Assembly (NCBI GenBank): GCA_020853135.1
Contig: JADYZO010000105.1
Location: forward strand, 1 to 50,521
Reading direction: 5' to 3'
DNA from: Gammaproteobacteria bacterium
GTDB taxonomy: Bacteria; Pseudomonadota; Gammaproteobacteria; Steroidobacterales; GCA-2729495
Length of the DNA stretch: 50,521 nt
The position numbers and the translations under genes were made by a program. Under the pieces are notes generated by a model. It searched no databases. It saw only the letters and a program-made list of their open reading frames with translations, and was not told the origin of the DNA. Positions 35,093-45,600 of this stretch are shown here, piece by piece (positions within the stretch are counted from its first letter, which is position 1; every line of letters begins with the position of its first letter).

Positions 35093-36037
35093 TCAGGCCA
35101 GCGCCCGCTCGAGAGCCGGAATGACCGTGAACAGATCGCCCACCAGGCCGACGTCGGCCACCTGGAAGATGGGTGCCTCGGGATCCTTGTTGATGGCGAC
35201 GATCAGCCCGGCATCCTTGATGCCGGTCAGGTGCTGGATGGCGCCGGAGATGCCGAAGGCCATGTAGAGTTCCGGCGCGATGATCTTGCCGGTCTGGCCG
35301 ACCTGCATGTCATTGGGGACGTAGCCGGCATCCACCGCGGCACGCGAAGCGCCGACCGCGGCGCCGATCCTCGCGGCGAACTGGTACAGCAGCGCGAAGT
35401 TCGCCTCGCTGCCCACGCCGCGGCCGCCGGAGACGACCAGCCGCGCCGTCTGCAGGTCTGGCCGGGCGCCGCCGCCGCCACCGCGCTGTTCCACGAAGCG
35501 GGTGTGGCCGGGCAATTCAGCACCGGGCGTTGCCGCCTCGACGGCGGCTGCCCCGCCCGCGCCTGCCGGCTTGAAGGATGCCGTGCGGACCGTGGCGACC
35601 ACCGGCAGGCTGTCGGGTACCTCGACCGTGACGATCGCGTTGCCCGCGTACACCGGGCGCTTGAACCGTCGCGGCCCCTCGACGCTCATGAGGTCGCTCA
35701 CCTGGCCGGCCCCGAGGAGGGCGGCCACGCGCGGCATGAGGTCCTTGCCGAAGGTCGTCGACGGGCCGAGCACATGGCTGTAGCCGGCGGCCAGCGCCGC
35801 GATCTGCGGGGCCAGTACGGCGGCGAGCGGCGCCGCGTTTTCCGGCCGCTGCACGCTGAGCACCCGGGCCACGCCGCGCAGTGTCGCGGCCTCCGCGGCC
35901 GGTGCCGCGCAGTCCTGCCCGAGGACGACGACGTCGGCGCCGTTGCCCTCGATCTGCAGGGCGCAGCTGACACAGCGCGCCGTGCTCTGGTTGAGGCGCC
36001 CGCCCGAGTGTTCCGCGACGATGAGTACCTTCGGCAT
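35093..36037 (-). CDS. etfA: Electron transfer flavoprotein, alpha subunit
   Basis: A 314-residue subunit that binds FAD and, with EtfB, passes electrons from acyl-CoA and other dehydrogenases to ETF-ubiquinone oxidoreductase. The C-terminal FAD domain has the family signature: [45 protein letters not shown], and [17 protein letters not shown]. It follows etfB by 36 bases. A Gly-rich insert at ~195 ([11 protein letters not shown]) lengthens the loop before the FAD domain, replacing the usual charged linker. Confidence 0.96.
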   Translation of the reverse strand: MPKVLIVAEHSGGRLNQSTARCVSCALQIEGNGADVVVLGQDCAAPAAEAATLRGVARVLSVQRPENAAPLAAVLAPQIAALAAGYSHVLGPSTTFGKDLMPRVAALLGAGQVSDLMSVEGPRRFKRPVYAGNAIVTVEVPDSLPVVATVRTASFKPAGAGGAAAVEAATPGAELPGHTRFVEQRGGGGGARPDLQTARLVVSGGRGVGSEANFALLYQFAARIGAAVGASRAAVDAGYVPNDMQVGQTGKIIAPELYMAFGISGAIQHLTGIKDAGLIVAINKDPEAPIFQVADVGLVGDLFTVIPALERALA

Positions 36038-36073
36038 TCTGCTCCAGTCCTGCTGCGGTTGAGCGCGGTGCGC

Positions 36074-36826
36074 TCAGTTGAAAAAGCCCTTGTCGCGCAG
36101 TGTCGCCACGAGCGCATCCACGTCGGTGACCATCGCGCCCTTCTGGCGCGCCTGGGGCGCCTCCCAGGCCACCGTGCGCAGCCCGCCGGCCGGCGCGACG
36201 CCGAGGCCCGCCAGCGTCAGGGTTTCCAGCGGCTTCTTCTTGGCCTTCATGATGTCAGGCAGCTTCACGTACCGCGGCTCGTTGAGCCGCAGGTCCGTCG
36301 TCACCACGGCCGGCAGGTCGACACTGATGACCTCCAGGCCCGCATCGACCTCGCGGGTCACCACGGCCACGCCGGCCTCGATCTCCAGCTTCGAGGCGAA
36401 GGTGGCCTGCGGGCGCCCCCACAGCGCGGCGAGCATCTGCCCGGTCTGGTTGCAGTCATCGTCGATGGCCTGCTTGCCGAGCAGCACCAGGCCGGGCTGC
36501 TCGCGTTCGGCCAGGCGGAGGAAGACGCGCGCCGCGGTCAGCGGCAGCACCTCGTCGTCATGTTCGACGAGGATGGCCCGGTCCGCGCCCATGGCAAGAC
36601 CCGTGCGCAGTTGCTGCTGGCAGTCCGCCGGGCCGATGCCCACCACCAGGACCTCGGCCGCCACGCCGCGCTCGCGCAGCCGCAGCGCCTCCTCGAGGGC
36701 GATCTCGTCGAAGGGGTTGATGCTCATCTTCACCCCGTCCGTCACTACGCCGGAATTGTCCGGCTTGAGGCGGATGCGCACGTTGTAGTCAACGACGCGC
36801 TTGAGGCATACCATGATCTTCTGCAC
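36074..36826 (-). CDS. etfB: Electron transfer flavoprotein, beta subunit
   Basis: A 250-residue partner of EtfA that binds AMP. MVCLKRVVDYNVRIRLKPD opens the domain, and the signature VKMSINPFDEIALEEALRL and LLGKQAIDDDCNQTGQMLAALW follow. The start is a GTG at 36826 with GGAG eight bases upstream (36838-36835), giving MQKIMVCLKR and the standard length. The earlier in-frame ATG at 36853 adds nine unrelated residues. First gene of an etfB-etfA-exporter operon, divergent from the sulfurtransferase. Confidence 0.96.
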   Translation of the reverse strand: MQKIMVCLKRVVDYNVRIRLKPDNSGVVTDGVKMSINPFDEIALEEALRLRERGVAAEVLVVGIGPADCQQQLRTGLAMGADRAILVEHDDEVLPLTAARVFLRLAEREQPGLVLLGKQAIDDDCNQTGQMLAALWGRPQATFASKLEIEAGVAVVTREVDAGLEVISVDLPAVVTTDLRLNEPRYVKLPDIMKAKKKPLETLTLAGLGVAPAGGLRTVAWEAPQARQKGAMVTDVDALVATLRDKGFFN

Positions 36827-36953
36827 GTTCCGGGCTCCGGTGTGGCACTGCATCGCGCGCCGTTGCAGCGGTCATCGACCCTGCCGGGCAGCGAAACAGC
36901 TATTGTCATCCGGCCCGCCGGGCTCTTACAAGCGTCTCGCACGGAAGCACGAC

Positions 36954-37832
36954 ATGACGGGAATTGCCACGGACGCGCGGCTCGTGACGGCCGCAGAACT
37001 GGCCGCGCCTGGCGATGATCGCGTCATCGTCGACTGCCGCTTCAACCTCGCCAGTCCCGGGTCAGGCGAACAGGCCTACCGCGCGGGTCACATCCCCGGC
37101 GCCTGGTACGCCCACCTGGACCGTGATCTCGCCGGGCCACCCGCTCCGGGCAGCGGCCGCCACCCGCTGCCCGACCCCGCGGCCCTGGTGGCGCTGTTCT
37201 CGCGCTGGGGGGTTGGTCGCACGACCCTGGTCGTTGCCGCTGATGATGCCGGTGGTGCCATCGCCGCCCGGCTCTGGTGGCTGCTGCGCTGGATGGGGCA
37301 CCGGCGGGCGGCGTTGCTGGACGGGGGCATTCCTGCCTGGGTCGCGCAGGGGCTGCCGCTGTCCACCGCACCGCCATCGCCAGGCCGGGGTACTTTCACC
37401 GGCACGCCGGGGCAGATGCCGGTCCTCGACGCGGCGGACATCGCGGCCGGCCTGCGCGAGCGCTCGCTGCTCCTGCTGGATGCGCGGGCGCGGGCCCGCT
37501 ACCTCGGCGAGCAGGAGCCCATCGATCCGGTGGCCGGCCACATACCCGGCGCGGTCAACGCGCCATTCCAGGACAGCCTGGCGGCGGATGGCCGGTTTCG
37601 TGGGCGCGCAGTGCTGCGCACGATGCTGGCCGGCAGGACCGCCGGTGCACCGCGGGTGGCAGCGATGTGCGGCTCGGGCGTGACGGCCTGCCATACCATC
37701 TTTGCGCTGGAACACGCGGGGCTCGGCACCGCCAGCCTGTACCCGGGTTCCTGGAGCGGGTGGATCGCCGATCCGGCCCACCCGGTGGCCCGGCAGGAGC
37801 CCGGCAGCCTGAGCCCCCGGGACTCCGGGTGA
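36954..37832 (+). CDS. Thiosulfate/3-mercaptopyruvate sulfurtransferase
   Basis: A 292-residue tandem rhodanese. The N-terminal inactive domain (~8-140) contains VDCRFNLASPGSGEQAYRAGHIPGAWY. The C-terminal catalytic domain (~157-285) holds DARARARYLGEQEPIDPVAGHIPGAVN (in parts) and the loop CGSGVTACH with active Cys239. The CGSGVTA loop is the 3-mercaptopyruvate sulfurtransferase form, where rhodanese proper has CRKGVTA, so the SseA-type reaction is favoured. GGAAG lies six bases before the ATG at 36954; an upstream in-frame start would add 51 residues over the etfB start. Confidence 0.92.
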   Translation: MTGIATDARLVTAAELAAPGDDRVIVDCRFNLASPGSGEQAYRAGHIPGAWYAHLDRDLAGPPAPGSGRHPLPDPAALVALFSRWGVGRTTLVVAADDAGGAIAARLWWLLRWMGHRRAALLDGGIPAWVAQGLPLSTAPPSPGRGTFTGTPGQMPVLDAADIAAGLRERSLLLLDARARARYLGEQEPIDPVAGHIPGAVNAPFQDSLAADGRFRGRAVLRTMLAGRTAGAPRVAAMCGSGVTACHTIFALEHAGLGTASLYPGSWSGWIADPAHPVARQEPGSLSPRDSG

Positions 37833-37972
37833 GGGCACCCTGGCCGCATTCGCGCCGGGCTGCCCGGAACCGTACCATGTAGGGGTTGGCTTGCAGGCCT
37901 GTGGCCATGCTGGCGGACCTCCCCGCCGGTGGCGGGAATCGTTGACGCAGATAACGGCAAGGAAAGGACAGA

Positions 37973-38707
37973 ATGAGCAGCATCCTGCAGCGTGATCACC
38001 GTTCCGTACGGGGCACGATCAGCTATACCAGCAACAAGCCCGACCGCCTCGGCCAGGAGCGCGGGCGCGAGTACTTCATGATCAACACCCACAGTGATGG
38101 CCGGCGCAGCTGCATCGCCCACTGCGAGATCGATGACCGTCCGAGCGTGATGCGCGACATCACCTACAGCCTCGATGCGGACTGGTACCCGACCGACTGC
38201 TTCGTGCGCATCGCCGTGAACGACCGGTTCATGGGCACGGGCTGGTTCCGCTTCGGCGCGGACTTCGCCGAGTGCGAGACCCACACCGCCATCGAGGGCC
38301 GCGTCACCCAGCGGATGGAGACCAGCGGGCGGCTGCGCAGCTTCCAGAACCACGCGATCCAGTGCGATGCCTGGCACCTGCGCATGTATGACCGCAGCCG
38401 CCGCGGGGTGCAGGTGATCGACGAGCTGCTGCTGTCCTCGCCGGACCACCGCGGCGCCACCGGCCCGCTGCTGTTTCGTGCCGGCCTGTGCATCGACTTC
38501 GTCGGCGAGGAGACCCTGACCGTGGCTGCCGGCAGCTTCGATGCGCTGCACTTCAGGTTCGTCTCCGCGCCCGGCCTGCCGGTCGAGCACCCGCCCTACG
38601 ACATCTGGTGCACGGCCGACGGGGACTTCATCTTCCTCAAGGGCGTGATCGGTGGTTACATGCAGACCTGCTACGAATTGACCGATCTCGTGCACGACAA
38701 GGAGTGA
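37973..38707 (+). CDS. Conserved-looking protein of unknown function
   Basis: A 244-residue soluble protein with no signal peptide or membrane helix and no motif I can name. It is rich in aromatic and charged residues, with repeated short strand-like stretches. TLTVAAGSFDALHFRFVSA and PPYDIWCTADGDFIFLKGV near the C-terminus recall the antiparallel barrel fold of DUF3108/DUF6134-like proteins, but there is no export signal. Ten cysteine/tryptophan positions are scattered with no metal motif. AAGGA precedes the ATG closely. It is 11 bases ahead of the aminotransferase gene, so the two are one unit and may act on the same metabolite. Confidence 0.8.
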   Translation: MSSILQRDHRSVRGTISYTSNKPDRLGQERGREYFMINTHSDGRRSCIAHCEIDDRPSVMRDITYSLDADWYPTDCFVRIAVNDRFMGTGWFRFGADFAECETHTAIEGRVTQRMETSGRLRSFQNHAIQCDAWHLRMYDRSRRGVQVIDELLLSSPDHRGATGPLLFRAGLCIDFVGEETLTVAAGSFDALHFRFVSAPGLPVEHPPYDIWCTADGDFIFLKGVIGGYMQTCYELTDLVHDKE

Positions 38708-38718
38708 GGACAGCCGCC

Positions 38719-39975
38719 ATGACCAGCGAGACGCGCATCAAGCCCAGTGATTCCCTGCAGGGTGTCCGCTACGAGATCCGTGGCAAACTGGCCCGCCGCG
38801 CCCACGACATGCAGCGCCGCGGCCACGAGATCATCAGCCTCAACATCGGCAACCCGGGCCTGTTCGGCTTCCGCACCCCGGAGACCATGCGCCTGGCGAT
38901 GATCGAGAACCTGCACGCCAGCGAGGGCTACTGCCACCAGAAGGGCATCTTTCCGGCGCGCGAGGCGGTGGTGATGCAGCAGCAGGCCCGGGGCGTGTCC
39001 GGTGTGACGGCCGAGCACGTCTTCATGGGCAATGGCGTCAGCGAACTGATCGACCTGACGCTGCGCGCGCTGCTCGACCCGGGCGACGAGGTGCTGGTGC
39101 CGAGCCCGGACTACCCGCTGTGGACGGCAAGCGTGACGCTCAATCGCGGCCGTGCCGTGCACTATCCCTGCCCGCCGGAACGCGGCTTCCTGCCCGACCT
39201 GGAGGCGATGGAACGGCTGGTGACGGCGCGTACCCGCGCGCTGGTGCTGATCAACCCCAACAACCCGACCGGTGCCGTCTACCCGCTGGAAACACTGCAG
39301 GCCATCGCGCGGCTGGCCGAGAAACACCGGCTCATCATCTTCAGCGACGAGATCTACGACCAGATGACCTACGAGGATGCGCAGTCCATCCCCATGGCCA
39401 CGGTCGCAAAGAACACGCTGTGTGCCACCTTCAGCGGGCTGTCGAAGATCTACCGCGCCTGCGGCTACCGCGTCGGCTGGGTGTCCTTCAGCGGGCCGAC
39501 CGAGGGAGCGCAGGCCTACCTCGAGGCGCTCGACCTGCTGGCCTCGCTGCGCCTGTGCAGCAACGTGCCCGCCCAGTGGGCCGTGCAGACCGCGCTCGGC
39601 GGCTTCCAGAGCATCCGCGATCTGGTGCGCCCGGGTGGCCGCCTGTTCGAATCACGCCAGGCGCTGATCGACGGCGTGGCGGCCAGCCGTTTCCTCGGCA
39701 TGGTGAAGCCGCGGGGCGCCATGTATGCCTTCATCGGCGTGGACCGGGCTGCCATCCCGCACTTCGACGACCAGGAGTTCGCGCTCGAGTTGCTCGAACA
39801 GAAGCAGGTGCTCGTCGCACCCGGTACCAGCTTCAACACCAGCTACAACACCCACTTCAGGGTGACCAACCTGCCCGATGCGGCAACCCTCAGCGAGGTG
39901 TTCCACCGCATCGAGGAAGTGCTCGAGGGCTATGCCGCGAGGCGCCCACCGGCAGCGGTGCAAAAAGCCGGCTGA
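38719..39975 (+). CDS. AlaA-like PLP aminotransferase
   Basis: A 418-residue fold-type I aminotransferase resembling the glutamate-pyruvate aminotransferase AlaA. ISLNIGNPGLFGFRTPE opens the substrate pocket, NPNNPTGAVYPLETL (~180-193) is the cofactor motif, FSDEIYDQMTY binds PLP, and the Schiff-base lysine is Lys243 in SGLSKIYRACGYRVGW. RVTNLPDA near the end contains the carboxylate-binding Arg. The ATG at 38719 follows the unknown gene by 11 bases with GAGGA as ribosome site. Reaction is by similarity: pyruvate plus glutamate to alanine and 2-oxoglutarate. Confidence 0.9.
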   Translation: MTSETRIKPSDSLQGVRYEIRGKLARRAHDMQRRGHEIISLNIGNPGLFGFRTPETMRLAMIENLHASEGYCHQKGIFPAREAVVMQQQARGVSGVTAEHVFMGNGVSELIDLTLRALLDPGDEVLVPSPDYPLWTASVTLNRGRAVHYPCPPERGFLPDLEAMERLVTARTRALVLINPNNPTGAVYPLETLQAIARLAEKHRLIIFSDEIYDQMTYEDAQSIPMATVAKNTLCATFSGLSKIYRACGYRVGWVSFSGPTEGAQAYLEALDLLASLRLCSNVPAQWAVQTALGGFQSIRDLVRPGGRLFESRQALIDGVAASRFLGMVKPRGAMYAFIGVDRAAIPHFDDQEFALELLEQKQVLVAPGTSFNTSYNTHFRVTNLPDAATLSEVFHRIEEVLEGYAARRPPAAVQKAG

Positions 39976-39991
39976 TGCCGCAGCACCGCCC

Positions 39992-42652
39992 ATGAAGGAC
40001 GTCCTGGCGGTCCTGGCGGCAGGCGGAACCGTGCTGACGGCGAACAACCGGCTCGCACGCAGCGTCACGCTGGCCTGGAACCGCCGGCAGCGTGCTGCCG
40101 GAGAGCAGGTGTGGCGCACGCCCGCGGTGCTGGCCTGGCGGACATTCATTTCTGCCCTGCACGGCAGTTCGGCGATGGGGGGCGGGCAGGCCGGCCGGCG
40201 TCTGCTGCTCACCGACAGCCAGTCCCGGCTGCTCTGGCGGCGGATCATCAGCACGACCACGAACGGGCTCTTGCCGGGCGCCGCGAGCCCGATGGCCGAC
40301 ACCGCCTGGCAGGCCTGGCAACTGCTGCAGGACTGGCGCATCCCGGTGGCCACGCTGGCGGCGGTAGCCGACAGCGAGGACACGCGCGCCTTTGCGGCCT
40401 GGGCCGCGCAGTACCAGCAGCAGTGCGCCGCCGCGGACTGGGCCGATGCGCCAACCGCCGCGGCCCTGCTGCTGGAAGACCTGCGCGCGGGGCTCCTCGA
40501 CGCGCCGGTGCGCCTGCACCTGGCCGGCTTTGCCGAGCGCACGCCGCTGCTGGAGGCCATGCTGCACGCGCTGGCCGGCCGTGGCTGCGTCATCAGCGAG
40601 GACACCGCGCAGCCACGCGGACCGCTCGATCTCAGCCACCGCCGCTGCGCGGACGCGGACACCGAACTCGACGAGGCAGCCTGGTGGGCGCGCCGGCACC
40701 GCGAAGCCGATCCGCTGGCCAGGGTCGGCATCGTCGTGCCCGACCTCGCCGGCCGGGCCAGCGCGGTGCGCCGCCGGGTGCTCGACATCCTCGCGCCCGG
40801 CTGGCGCCTGGAGCCTGGCCAGCCAGTGCCCGTGAATTTCTCCTATGGCCAGCCACTGGCGGACATCGGCCTCGCGCGCACTGCGCTGCTGGTGCTTGCG
40901 GCGGTCACGGGCCGCCTGGACTACCGCCACGCGGGTGAGTTGCTCACGACGCGCTACCTGCCCGGCCACGCCGGCGAGGCCAGCGCGCGGGCGCGGATCG
41001 GCCTCGCGCTGCGCGAGCGCGTCGGCACCGGGGTCCCGCTGGCGGAGTTGATCGCCTGCACGTCGGCAGAGGCCCCGGAGTTGTCCCGGCGCCTGGCGGC
41101 GCTGGCGACCAGGGCAGGGCAACTGCCGCAGCACCAGCCGCCGGGTCGCTGGGCGAGCTCCTTCCGCCTGCTGCTCGAGGACATGGGCTGGCCCGGGGAC
41201 GCGGCGCTGGCCAGCGATGAATTCCAGGCGGCAACCGCCTGGCAGGACCTGCTGGACCGGCTGCGCAGCTGCGATGCCATCCTCGGCCCGCTGGACGGGG
41301 AAGGGGCGCTCGGCGTCGTCAGGGAACTGGCGCTGGGGCAACTGTTCCAGCCCGCGGGCGACCCCGACGCCATCCAGGTCCTCGGCGTCATGGAGGCCGT
41401 TGGCCAGCACTTTGATGCGCTGTGGGTCTGCGGCATGACCAGTACGGCCTGGCCGCCTCCGGCACGCAGCCAGCCACTGCTGCCGCTGCGCCTGCAGCGC
41501 GAGCACCGCCTGCCGGGGAGTTCGCCCGCGCTGGCGCGCGAGCGCGCCGAAAGGCTGCTGCGCTGGCTCGAGACCGGCGCGCGCCAGGTGGTCTTCAGCT
41601 CGCCTGCGTTCGAGGGCGATGAACCGCTCGCGCCCAGCCCGCTGATCGCCCGGCTTGCCGCAGCCGGCACCGGCGTGGCGCTGCCGCAGGGCTCGCGCTG
41701 GCTCGATCGCATGCCCGGTGCGACGCGGCTGGAGGTCCTGGCCGAGGATCCCCCGCCGCCCGTGGCGGCGGGGGTGCGCCTGCGCGGCGGGGCGAGCCTG
41801 CTGGAGCGCGAGGCGCGCTGCCCCGCACGGGCCTTCGTCGAGTTCCGCCTCGGCGCCCGCGCGCTGGCCGTCCCGGCACCCGGCATCGATGCCCCCACAC
41901 GCGGGCGCATCACGCACCATGCGCTGCAGGTCTTCTTCAGCGGGGTGGACAGCCACGAACTGCTCGTGTCCCTGCCGGCTGACGAACGGCTGCGCCGGCT
42001 CGGCAGTGCCGTGGACGCAGCGCTGCACGCGATCCTGCCGGCGCAGGACCCGCTGTTGCGGCGGCTTGCCGCCAACGAACGCGGCCGCCAGCTGGAGCTG
42101 CTCGGCAGGTTCCTCGAACTGGAAGGGCAACGCGAGGGCTTCCGGGTGCTTGGCACCGAGCTGTCACCACCCGATGCGCGGTTGCCGCCGGCACTCGCCA
42201 GGCTGCAGATGCGGCTGCGCATCGACCGCATCGATGAAATGCCGGATGGCCGCCGGCTGGTCATCGATTACAAGACCGGACAGCAGTTGCCGCCGGCCGG
42301 CGAATGGTACAAGCGGCTGCGCGCACCGCAGCTGCCACTGTATGCAACGCTCACGGATGCCGACGGCATTGCATTCGTGCAGCTCTCGGCCGGCCGCCTG
42401 GGCTGGCGCGGCGTCGCCGCCAGCGACTGGGGCATCAGGGGCATGGTCTGCGCGGAGGATCTCACCGGCGGCGAGCTCACCGAGTGGGGTGCGTTGCGGG
42501 CGTGGTGGCATTCGGCGCTGGAACGGCTGGCCGGGGAGTTCCTCGCCGGCTGCTTCGACGTGGACCGCTGGCAGCAGCAGGAGGCGCGGGGCGAGTGGGC
42601 CATGGCCATCCGCTCGTACGAGCTGGGCGAGCTCGGGGAGGACGACGCATGA
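39992..42652 (+). CDS. AddB-like PD-(D/E)XK nuclease, probable DNA repair protein
   Basis: An 886-residue protein of the AddB/RexB-like type described as a probable DNA repair protein (TIGR03623 family, from memory). The N-terminus (VLTANNRLARSVTLAWN) occupies the place of a Walker A motif but lacks GxGKT, so it should not hydrolyse ATP. The C-terminal nuclease has Asp745 in RIDRIDEMPDG, Asp759 and Lys761 in VIDYKTGQ. A CPARAFVEF at the start of the nuclease resembles the first cysteine of the AddB iron-sulfur staple, but the later cysteine cluster is absent. It is 16 bases after the aminotransferase and overlaps the helicase by four bases; the two should form a complex. Confidence 0.88.
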   Translation: MKDVLAVLAAGGTVLTANNRLARSVTLAWNRRQRAAGEQVWRTPAVLAWRTFISALHGSSAMGGGQAGRRLLLTDSQSRLLWRRIISTTTNGLLPGAASPMADTAWQAWQLLQDWRIPVATLAAVADSEDTRAFAAWAAQYQQQCAAADWADAPTAAALLLEDLRAGLLDAPVRLHLAGFAERTPLLEAMLHALAGRGCVISEDTAQPRGPLDLSHRRCADADTELDEAAWWARRHREADPLARVGIVVPDLAGRASAVRRRVLDILAPGWRLEPGQPVPVNFSYGQPLADIGLARTALLVLAAVTGRLDYRHAGELLTTRYLPGHAGEASARARIGLALRERVGTGVPLAELIACTSAEAPELSRRLAALATRAGQLPQHQPPGRWASSFRLLLEDMGWPGDAALASDEFQAATAWQDLLDRLRSCDAILGPLDGEGALGVVRELALGQLFQPAGDPDAIQVLGVMEAVGQHFDALWVCGMTSTAWPPPARSQPLLPLRLQREHRLPGSSPALARERAERLLRWLETGARQVVFSSPAFEGDEPLAPSPLIARLAAAGTGVALPQGSRWLDRMPGATRLEVLAEDPPPPVAAGVRLRGGASLLEREARCPARAFVEFRLGARALAVPAPGIDAPTRGRITHHALQVFFSGVDSHELLVSLPADERLRRLGSAVDAALHAILPAQDPLLRRLAANERGRQLELLGRFLELEGQREGFRVLGTELSPPDARLPPALARLQMRLRIDRIDEMPDGRRLVIDYKTGQQLPPAGEWYKRLRAPQLPLYATLTDADGIAFVQLSAGRLGWRGVAASDWGIRGMVCAEDLTGGELTEWGALRAWWHSALERLAGEFLAGCFDVDRWQQQEARGEWAMAIRSYELGELGEDDA

Positions 42653-45600
42653 GCGTTGCGCAGTCCCCTCCCGACCAGCTCCAGCGCGACCGGGCGCTCG
42701 ATCCGCGGCACTCCTTCATCGTCCAGGCACCTGCCGGCTCCGGCAAGACCGAGCTCCTGATCCAGCGCTACCTGCGCCTGCTGGCCCTGGTGGATGAACC
42801 GGAGGAAGTGCTGGCCATCACGTTCACGCACAAGGCGGCCGGCGAGATGCGCAGCCGCGTCATCAAGGCGCTGGAGCAGGCACAGGCGGGCGAGGTTCCG
42901 CAGGCAGCGCATCTGCGTCGTGCCTACGAACTGGCCCGCGACATCCTCACCGACGGGCGCCGGGAGCAGTGGCAGCTGCACCGCCACCCGGCCCGCCTCG
43001 GGATCAGCACCATCGATGCGGTCAACGCCTGGATCGCCGGTCGCAGGCCGGCCGGCGGCGGTGGCAGTGCGCGGCAACCGATCGCGCCGGATCCCGGGCG
43101 GCTCTACCAGGAGGCGGCCCGCGCCACGCTCGGACTCATGGCCGATGACGATGAGGCGGGCCGGCAGGTGGCGGCCCTGATGCGTCACCTCGACAATGAC
43201 GCGGGACGCTTCGAGCGCCTGCTGGTGGCCATGCTGCCCCGGCGCGACCAGTGGCTGCGGCATGCCCTCGACACGGATGCTGTGCGGGAGGATTTCGAGG
43301 CCCCGCTGCGCCGCCTGGCCGGGATCGGCATGCAGAACGCGGCCAACCGGCTGCCGCCGGACGTGGCCGGGGAATTGCTCGCGCTCCTGCCAGCTGCCGC
43401 GGGCTTCCTGCGGGACACCAAGAAGGCGATGCAACTGCCCGCCTGGATCGGCCGCACGCACTTCCCAGGGACGGACGCCGACGATCTCGCTGCATGGCGC
43501 GACCTGGCCACTGCACTGCTGACCGACAAGGAAGGCTGGCGGCGCAAAATCGATGCGCAAAACGGCTTCCCGGCGGCTGAACCGCAGTCGAACGCGCGCA
43601 TGAAGGCGCTGATCGAGGGCTTGCCCGGCTGCGAACCGCTGCGCCTGGCACTGGTGAATGTGCGCGCTTTGCCGGGTGCCGCCTACGAGGACGGGCAGTG
43701 GGAAATGCTGGGTTGCCTGCGCGCGGTCCTGCGCCTCGCGGCAGCCCAGTTGCGCCTGGTCTGTGCCGTCCGGGGTGAGACCGACTTCGCCGATGTGGCC
43801 GCTGCCGCACTCGATGCCCTTGGCGGATCCGATGAACCCACCGACCTCGCGCTGCTGCTCGACCACCGCCTGCGGCACCTGCTGGTGGACGAGTTCCAGG
43901 ACACCTCGCTCGCCCAGTACACCCTGCTCGAGCGCCTGACGGCAGGCTGGTCGCCCGATGACGGGCGCAGCCTGTTCCTCGTCGGCGACCCGATGCAGTC
44001 CATCTACGGCTTCCGCGAAGCCGACATCGGCATCTTCATGCAGGTGCGCGACGGCGGCATCGGCCAGATCCGCCCGCAGTTCCTGCAGCTGACGGCCAAC
44101 TTCCGCTCGGCGTCGCCGCTGGTCGAGTGGAGCAACGAGGTCTTCTCCCGCACCTTCCCCGCGGCCGACGATGGCCTGCTGGGTGCGGTGCAGTTCGCGC
44201 GGAGCATGCCGGTGCCGGACGATCAGCCCCGGGCCGGGGTGGCCTGGCACTGGCTGCCGGCCGGTGACGACAGGGCCGAGCCCCGGCGGGTCCTCGACCT
44301 GCTGGCACAGGCGCGCGGGGAGGATCCAGGGCAGCGGGTCTGCATCCTGGTCCGCAACCGCTCGCATGCCAGCGCCATCATTGCCGCCCTGCGCAGCGCG
44401 GGCATCGACTTCGTGGCACCGGAAATCGAACTGCTCGAGCGCTCGGGCGTCGCCCAGGACCTGCTGGCGCTGACGCGCGCGCTTTGCCAGCGTGCGGACC
44501 GCCTCGCCTGGATCGGCGTGCTGCGTGCGCCCTGGTGTGGCCTGTCGCTCGCCGACCTCGATGGCCTGCTGGCCGATGACCACCGCTCCGCCGTGACGGA
44601 CCTGCTGCGTGATGCCGGGCGCGTGGCGAAGCTGAGCGCGACCGGCGCCGCGGCCGTCAGGCGGCTCTGTGCCGTTCTCGACCAGGTGGAAATCGCACGC
44701 GAGCGGCGCAGCCTGCGCGACCTCGTCGAGGGCGCCTGGCTGATGCTGGGTGGCCCGGCGACGATTCCGGAAGCATCGCAACTGGAATCGGCGCGGACCT
44801 TCCTCGACCTGCTCGATGCGGCCGGGGCGCCAGCCGATGGCCTGGACATGGCGTGGCTGACGGCACAAATGGCTGCGCACAAGGGCTCGCTGGGCAGCGG
44901 CGGCACCGGCACCGCTTTGCAGGTCATGACGATGCACAAGGCCAAGGGCCTGGAGTTCGACACGGTGATCGTGGCCGGGCTGGGCAAGCGCACGCGGACC
45001 GATGAATTGCCGCTGCTCCTCTGGCGGAACGTGACCATGCCGGACGGCAGCCAGGCGCCGCTGCTCGCGCCACTGCCGGCCACCGGGGCGGACCGCGACC
45101 CGGTGTACGGCTACCTGCGCCAGCTCGACCAGCGCAGGGCGGAGGCGGAAACCGACCGCCTGCTCTACGTCGCGTGCACCCGGGCGCGTCGCCGGCTGCA
45201 CCTCCTCGCACAGCTGGAAGTGCTGGCCGATGGCAGCCCTCACAGCATTCGCCAGCCGGACTCCAGATCGCTCCTGCATCGCCTGTGGCCGGCCGTCAAA
45301 GCCGAGGCCACCGCGGCCGTGGCCGTGGCGGCCGGCGACTGGCCGGCCGTCGCCCGGGAGCGTGAACCCGTGTGGGTCCAGCCCACCATCCGGCGCCTGC
45401 CGGCGGGGTGGCAGGTGCCCGCACCGCCGCCGCCACTGGCATTGTCGCCATCGGCGCCCGAGGCGGCTGCGGCAGCGCCCGTGGCCTACGAGTGGGCCGG
45501 CCGCCTCGCCATGCACGTGGGCTCGGTGGTCCACAGCTGCCTGCAGACCATTGCCATGACGGGCGTCGCGGCCTGGACCCGCGAGCGGCTCCAGGCGCAA

